From positions 1 through 64,000 of the forward strand of contig CAYGRM010000002.1 in the NCBI GenBank assembly GCA_964352225.1: a DNA stretch of 64,000 nucleotides, read 5' to 3'. Position numbers and translations under genes: made by a program. A model generated the notes under the pieces. It was not told the DNA's origin and made no database searches. It saw only the letters and a list, made by a program, of their open reading frames with translations. Positions within the stretch are counted from its first letter, which is position 1. Each line of letters opens with the position of its first letter. Shown here piece by piece: positions 60,329-64,000 of the stretch. This DNA is from CAJQQY01 sp964352225 (GTDB lineage: Bacteria > Bacteroidota > Bacteroidia > Chitinophagales > Saprospiraceae).

Positions 60329-61165
60329 TTATTTTTTATATTCTCTTAGGTATACATTATGATGTGTTGCTTTGAGATTTAAATTAGCTCCTCCTCCATT
60401 TAGATTTGCAACAATGGTATTTCTGGAAGAAGTAGAACAATTATTATTCTTTTTTTGGGTAACTAATTCTGGAAATTCTAAATCTAGATCCGTTAACATT
60501 TCGCCATGTGATGACTTAAGGTTCACGTTTAACTTTGAATCACTCGGAATGCTTACATCTACGAAATTATGAGTTGATGCAATATTTACATCGTTTCTAA
60601 TTGGATTAGGAAAGATTGCATTGATGTGACCATGAGTAGTTTTTACATGCAATTCTCCAGCAAAGTTTTCGATATCAATATCTCCAAATTTTGCCATGAT
60701 TTTCATTTCAATATTTTGAGGAACTTTTACTTCTAGCTCTATTTCGGTAATAATTCCAATATTTACATAATCATATTTTCCTCCCTGCTCTGACAAATTA
60801 TTCCATCCATCCCACATATTTTTTTCTTTATTTACCTTTCGATAGGTGGTTACGCCATCCTTAGTCATGGAAATCATTCTTGGAATATCACTTTCGTTTT
60901 TTAGAAAAGTCCTCACATTCCACGTACCATCATTTTCTTCAATTTTAATCGTAAAAGCATCATCGTTCTCTCCGTTATTAACTTTCGCAGTTCCTGAAAT
61001 ATAAACTTCGTTTTTATCCCATGTGGTAAAATTCACATTGGCTCGATCAAAATTAAAATTTACCACCTTACCTGATTTTGTATTAATCGTTTTAGAAACG
61101 TTTTTTTGAGCATAGCTAATTGAAGTAGATAACAATATACTTACAGCAATCAAAATTGTTCTCAT
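60329..61165 (-). CDS. DUF4097-like exported protein (copy 2)
   Basis: This 278-residue exported protein has the signal peptide MRTILIAVSILLSTSISYAQ. The mature part is a right-handed beta-helix-like series of strands that resemble DUF4097: FDRANVNFTTWDKNEVYISGTA, HVKTTHGHINAIFPNP, SSHGEMLTDLDLEF. Near the C-terminus is VANLNGGGANLNLKATHHNVYLREY. It is a paralogue of the gene at 61289 and the last of a sigma/anti-sigma-linked operon. DUF4097 proteins in bacteria are often surface or secreted; function is unknown. Confidence 0.8.
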   Translation of the reverse strand: MRTILIAVSILLSTSISYAQKNVSKTINTKSGKVVNFNFDRANVNFTTWDKNEVYISGTAKVNNGENDDAFTIKIEENDGTWNVRTFLKNESDIPRMISMTKDGVTTYRKVNKEKNMWDGWNNLSEQGGKYDYVNIGIITEIELEVKVPQNIEMKIMAKFGDIDIENFAGELHVKTTHGHINAIFPNPIRNDVNIASTHNFVDVSIPSDSKLNVNLKSSHGEMLTDLDLEFPELVTQKKNNNCSTSSRNTIVANLNGGGANLNLKATHHNVYLREYKK

Positions 61166-61182
61166 GATTAAGGGTTTTAATT

Positions 61183-61198
61183 CTACGATGGATCGTAG
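61183..61198. repeat. Palindrome CTACGATGGATCGTAG upstream of DUF4097 copy 2
   Basis: Seven-base arms surround GG, 18 bp upstream of the ATG at 61165. The position could allow a hairpin in the leader or a small operator. Confidence 0.5.
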
Positions 61199-61225
61199 TA
61201 AGTGAAAAAAATGATAGTGTGATAA

Positions 61226-61267
61226 TGATGGGTTTGATTATTTTGGGCTAATTAATCAAACCCATCA
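61226..61267 (-). terminator. Hairpin between the two DUF4097 genes
   Basis: TGATGGGTTTGATTA pairs with TAATCAAACCCATCA (15 bp, 12-base loop). It lies right after the stop of copy 1 (61289). It may terminate partial transcripts or stabilise the upstream mRNA within the operon. Confidence 0.75.
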
Positions 61268-61288
61268 CATTATATTGAGCTAGGTTAT

Positions 61289-62107
61289 TTATTTCTTTTT
61301 TCGCAGGTAAATATTCGCATGTGATGAATAAAGATCAATCAAAACGCCGCCGCCATTTATTGTTCCGGTCATAGTGCTGTTATTATTTCCGCAACCACCA
61401 CAATCGTCATCGTCGTCATCATTCCCTACATTTTTGACTCCTTTTACAGATCTATTAATGTCAAAGTCAGTCATCATATCGCCATGAGAAGACCTCAATT
61501 TTAAATTGGCTTTAGTCGAAGGAGGTAAGGTCACATCAATCCAACCATGAGAAGAACGAATAGTGCTGGGGTTGCTTTGATTCAAATTTGAAAATTCGGC
61601 TTGGATATCTCCATGAATAGTATTAATTGACATTGGCCCAGTTATATTTTCCAATTTCACATCATTAAAATGTGTTGTCACTTCGATTTCTCCGCTAATG
61701 TCTTTGATATTCAAATCATCCCCTTGAGTTGAACTATGTTCATATAAAACAGCCACCCCTTGAGGAATTTTGATGGTAAACCTACCTTTGGAATTTTTAG
61801 TGATTTGTTCTATCGTCAATTCGTTTCCTTCTTTTACTGCTGAAAGACCAAGTCCAGTATTATCTATATTTCCAGAGCCATTAATGATACGAAGTCCTGC
61901 TCCTCGTTCATCTTTTTCTCTTTGAGTAGATTCGCCTTGGATAACAACTTCGGTTCCGTTGTATCCAACTATATCTACTTTATCCACCTGATGAATAATG
62001 ACTTTCCCTCCTGTACTCATTTTGACTTTGTAGTTTTGAGCCGAAACAGAGAGTGCTAAAAATAGGATCAAACCTATACTTGATAATTTCTTTATTAAAT
62101 TTTTCAT
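61289..62107 (-). CDS. DUF4097-like exported protein (copy 1)
   Basis: This 272-residue exported protein has the signal MKNLIKKLSSIGLILFLALSVSAQ. Beta-helix-like strands as in the neighbouring copy include GSGNIDNTGLGLSAVKEGNE, YEHSSTQGDDLNIKDISGEI and LKLRSSHGDMMTDFDIN. An unusual acidic/Cys segment DDDDDDCGGCGNNN lies near the C-terminus (about 230-245) and could bind metal. It is paralogous to the next gene, with a 123-bp gap. It follows the HEAT/anti-sigma gene by 53 bp. Confidence 0.8.
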   Translation of the reverse strand: MKNLIKKLSSIGLILFLALSVSAQNYKVKMSTGGKVIIHQVDKVDIVGYNGTEVVIQGESTQREKDERGAGLRIINGSGNIDNTGLGLSAVKEGNELTIEQITKNSKGRFTIKIPQGVAVLYEHSSTQGDDLNIKDISGEIEVTTHFNDVKLENITGPMSINTIHGDIQAEFSNLNQSNPSTIRSSHGWIDVTLPPSTKANLKLRSSHGDMMTDFDINRSVKGVKNVGNDDDDDDCGGCGNNNSTMTGTINGGGVLIDLYSSHANIYLRKKK

Positions 62108-62160
62108 CTTTCCTTTTTTTAAAATTATAAATTATACTCAATTGAATTAACTATTAAAAA

Positions 62161-62940
62161 TCACATCATTTTAAATATTCCCATCTGAGCTTCATCTCTA
62201 ACTTCAGGGGTAGTATTTTCTTTTTCAATTATTTTTTCAAAATATTCTACTGCTTGTTTTTCTTTTAAACTGACCAATATTTTAATTAATGATAGTTGAA
62301 TCATTGGGTTAGTTTGAATTGAAAGAGATTGGCAAAGTGCGGTTCTTACTTTTGGATCATCTCCAAATTGAACTAGCGCTTCCATTGCTGCAATTCGGAC
62401 ATTAGTACTTTTATCAATGTTCATTGATTGAATTAAGGCGTCTACTATTTCATCGTCTGGTTGAAGTTCGTAACTGATATTGACTGCTTTGATTCTTCCA
62501 CTAGTTGATTTTTCCTCTTGCAAAAGATCTAACATTTCTTTTCGCAAATCTGCAATATCATCTGGTGTTACTTGCGGATTTACTCCTAAATTTTTTCCAA
62601 TAAAAACACCGATAATTAAAATCGCAGCGGCAGCAGCTATTTGAAATAAAAATCTATTTTGACCTGATTTTGGTTTCCTGAATTCGACCATATTTGAATT
62701 TCCACCTCCTTGCTTACTAATTTCTTTTTGTAAAAATTGGTCGAAGTTACTTTTCAAATTTGCTGAAGGTTGATACGCTTCAACGGTTTCCATTCCATGC
62801 ATAACTGTTCTCAATTCCTCCAAAGTTTGGCGAAGTTCTGCAGATCTTTCCAATTGTTTTTCCACTTCAATTCTTTGCTCAGGAGTGAGCACATCGTCGA
62901 GGTAATCAATAAGTTTATTTTCTAGTTCTTGAAATTCCAT
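62161..62940 (-). CDS. Membrane HEAT-repeat protein, probable anti-sigma factor
   Basis: From the ATG at 62940 the protein has 259 residues. The N-terminus (ELENKLIDYLDDVLTPEQRI) resembles the anti-sigma ZAS helix of ECF-linked proteins, but no Zn ligands (HxxxCxxC) are visible. One TM helix (97-119, FLFQIAAAAAILIIGVFIG) separates it from a periplasmic HEAT-repeat region (NVRIAAMEALVQFGDDPKVR, MIQLSLIKILVSLKEKQAVE). It starts 59 bp after the ECF sigma gene on the same strand. The sigma-binding role is inferred from position and topology. The HEAT repeats may sense the DUF4097 products or envelope damage. Confidence 0.8.
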   Translation of the reverse strand: MEFQELENKLIDYLDDVLTPEQRIEVEKQLERSAELRQTLEELRTVMHGMETVEAYQPSANLKSNFDQFLQKEISKQGGGNSNMVEFRKPKSGQNRFLFQIAAAAAILIIGVFIGKNLGVNPQVTPDDIADLRKEMLDLLQEEKSTSGRIKAVNISYELQPDDEIVDALIQSMNIDKSTNVRIAAMEALVQFGDDPKVRTALCQSLSIQTNPMIQLSLIKILVSLKEKQAVEYFEKIIEKENTTPEVRDEAQMGIFKMM

Positions 62941-62961
62941 GAAAATTATTTTTCTTTTTAT

Positions 62962-62990
62962 CCGTGACACGGTTTGAAACCGTGACACGG
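62962..62990. promoter_or_regulatory. Tandem palindrome CCGTGACACGG in sigma/anti-sigma gap
   Basis: CCGTGACACGG occurs at 62962-62972 and again at 62980-62990, separated by TTTGAAA, which is itself palindromic. Each 11-mer is palindromic around a central A. The composite can form nested hairpins between the sigma factor and anti-sigma genes. It may be a dispersed repeat or a site that sets their expression ratio. Confidence 0.6.
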
Positions 62991-62998
62991 GTAAGTTT

Positions 62999-63538
62999 TT
63001 ACAATCTATCTATTTTAAAAAATACGTTGCGTAATTCTTTGATGGCTCGGTGTACTTTAACCTTTACAGCTCCTTCCGAGGTATTCATCATTTCGGCGAC
63101 TTGAGCATATTTTAATTTTTGAAATCGAGTGAGCACCAATATTTCTCTTTGTTCTGAACTGAGTTGAGACATCGCCTTTTCCAAGTTTTTCAAATCATCT
63201 TCTTGTTCCATTTTTTCAGAAATGGAATTTGACATCATCATCACCTTCGAGATATCCACTTCGTTGGCTACTTTGATTTTGTTTTTTTTATAAAAATCCA
63301 TCCGTACATTTCTTGCTATTTGAAAAATCCAAGATTTGAATTGATGGTTTTCATCAAAGCTGTGTTTGTAGCGAATAACTCTTTCAAAAACATTTTGCGT
63401 CAAATCTTCACTCAACGATTCGTCAAAAGTCAATCGAACAAAAAAGTTATACAGCCGACCACTATATCGCTCAAACAAGACCGCTGCTTTCGCAATGTCT
63501 CCATTTCGGACTTCTATCATGAGCTGTTCGTCGGTCAT
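62999..63538 (-). CDS. ECF sigma factor (sigma-70 family)
   Basis: This 179-residue ECF-type sigma factor has sigma2 (FFVRLTFDESLSEDLTQNVF, then KSWIFQIARNVRMDFYKK) and sigma4 (QREILVLTRFQKLKYAQVAE, then MNTSEGAVKVKVHRAIKEL). It lacks sigma1 and sigma3. It is the first gene of an operon with the HEAT membrane protein and the two DUF4097 proteins, which it probably controls together with itself. No obvious ECF promoter could be picked out upstream. Confidence 0.95.
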   Translation of the reverse strand: MTDEQLMIEVRNGDIAKAAVLFERYSGRLYNFFVRLTFDESLSEDLTQNVFERVIRYKHSFDENHQFKSWIFQIARNVRMDFYKKNKIKVANEVDISKVMMMSNSISEKMEQEDDLKNLEKAMSQLSSEQREILVLTRFQKLKYAQVAEMMNTSEGAVKVKVHRAIKELRNVFFKIDRL

Positions 63539-63734
63539 TTTTTTTCGTTCGTTATACTTGTTTTGTGGTGTGTTCTGACGTGGTTACTTTGACTATTTAG
63601 AAAGGTTACAAAGTTTTTTTAAAAATAGGGAAGAAAAATTTAGGTAAGGTAAAATGAGGAGAGAATTGCCACTTTATAGTTTTCTAAGGAGTGTCTTTTT
63701 TTGAATCATTATCAGGTATCTAAGAGTAAAATTT

Positions 63735-64000
63735 TTATCGTAAAAGAGTAAAAACGCCTCCCTCTTCTACAAATCTTCCATTCGCTTGAGTAATTCTTAC
63801 TTGAAAAACATACGCTCCCATTGGTTGGATAACACCTTTGTATTTTCCATTCCAACCTTGATCGATATCTTTAGTTTCAAATAATAATTCCCCCCATCGA
63901 TTAAAAACTGTGAATTGATAATCTACCGTTTCGCCGAAGATAACGAATGGTTTAAAAATTTGATTTCGACCTTGTGGAGCAAATGCATTGGGGGCAATGA
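63735..64000 (-). CDS. Gliding-motility-associated C-terminal domain protein (T9SS cargo), 5' truncated
   Basis: Only the last 87 codons are present; the gene continues past the window end. The sequence IAPNAFAPQGRNQIFKPFVI, then YQFTVFNRWGELLFET and GWNGKYKGVIQPMGAYVFQV, is the CHU_C type C-terminal domain. It is the type IX secretion sorting signal of large Bacteroidota surface proteins. The stop TAA is at 63735-63737. The full protein is probably a large adhesin or enzyme. Confidence 0.88.
   Translation of the reverse strand, partial: IAPNAFAPQGRNQIFKPFVIFGETVDYQFTVFNRWGELLFETKDIDQGWNGKYKGVIQPMGAYVFQVRITQANGRFVEEGGVFTLLR

Noticed and set aside
1..64000. CRISPR arrays, prophage, IS elements, rRNA, tRNA
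   Set aside because: No regularly spaced direct repeats, transposase, integrase, phage structural genes or tRNA-like cloverleaves were seen.

Overview
The window is a 64 kb piece of an AT-rich bacterial chromosome that is best explained as Bacteroidota, probably the Saprospiria (Saprospiraceae/Lewinella-like). Lineage evidence: a PorP/SprF-type outer membrane protein and a gliding-motility-type C-terminal sorting domain (both type IX secretion), a GSCFA protein, a DUF4292 lipoprotein coupled to an EnvC-type M23 protein, a MurF-alanine racemase fusion, tandem OmpH/Skp proteins, a mevalonate kinase, and the general lack of strong Shine-Dalgarno sequences. The content is mostly ordinary chromosomal housekeeping. 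I see no prophage, IS element, CRISPR array, rRNA or tRNA. One scaffold gap (10 Ns at 37543-37552) interrupts the window, so linkage across it is not proven.

Layout. 0.1-5.2 kb (minus): dnaJ-grpE, an SRPBCC protein and an MMPL/RND exporter. 5.3-9.2 kb (plus): a membrane protein with HhH-like repeats, an OmpA-family protein, a NUMOD4/HNH-like protein and rnhB. 9.3-16 kb: an MBL hydrolase (minus), a 1159-residue envelope protein (degenerate peptidase-like, beta-propeller, beta-barrel), a lipoprotein and aroB. 16-22 kb (minus): a sortilin/BNR protein, purD (carrying a one-base frameshift) and pyk. 22.4-26.7 kb (plus): acpP, fabF, rnc and a SWIM-domain protein. 26.8-37.5 kb (minus): a methyltransferase, a DEDD-exonuclease-like protein, M29 aminopeptidase, hflX, envC-like, DUF4292, pth, and a tight three-gene enzyme cluster (PLP enzyme, FAD lactone oxidase-like, cyclase). 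37.5-41.3 kb: two OmpH proteins, a PagL-like lipid A deacylase and a GSCFA protein. 41.3-43.8 kb (plus): a translationally coupled pair of a YbjN/chaperone-fold protein and a cytosolic trypsin-like protease that ends in a similar domain. 44-53.9 kb (plus): PorP/SprF, bactofilin, AtpZ and an AtpI-like protein without the rest of an atp operon, BCCP, murF-alr, CYTH, mevalonate kinase, a HEAT-like protein and an acyl-CoA dehydrogenase. 54-64 kb: a GH13 glucosidase, a SWIM-SNF2 helicase, a TPR-like membrane protein, an ECF sigma / membrane HEAT / two DUF4097 operon, and the 3' end of a T9SS cargo gene.

The most distinctive non-coding feature is the number of long inverted repeats placed directly 3' of stop codons. 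One of them has perfect 33-bp arms that contain both stop codons of a convergent gene pair. There are also many short GACT/AGTC-type palindromes, and a candidate operator pair (GCGAATATTCGC twice, centres 63 bp apart) upstream of the acyl-CoA dehydrogenase. The best candidate for an undescribed protein system is the coupled YbjN-like / protease pair at 41.3-43.8 kb; next are the three-enzyme cluster at 34.2-37.5 kb and the sigma/HEAT/DUF4097 operon at 60.3-63.5 kb.
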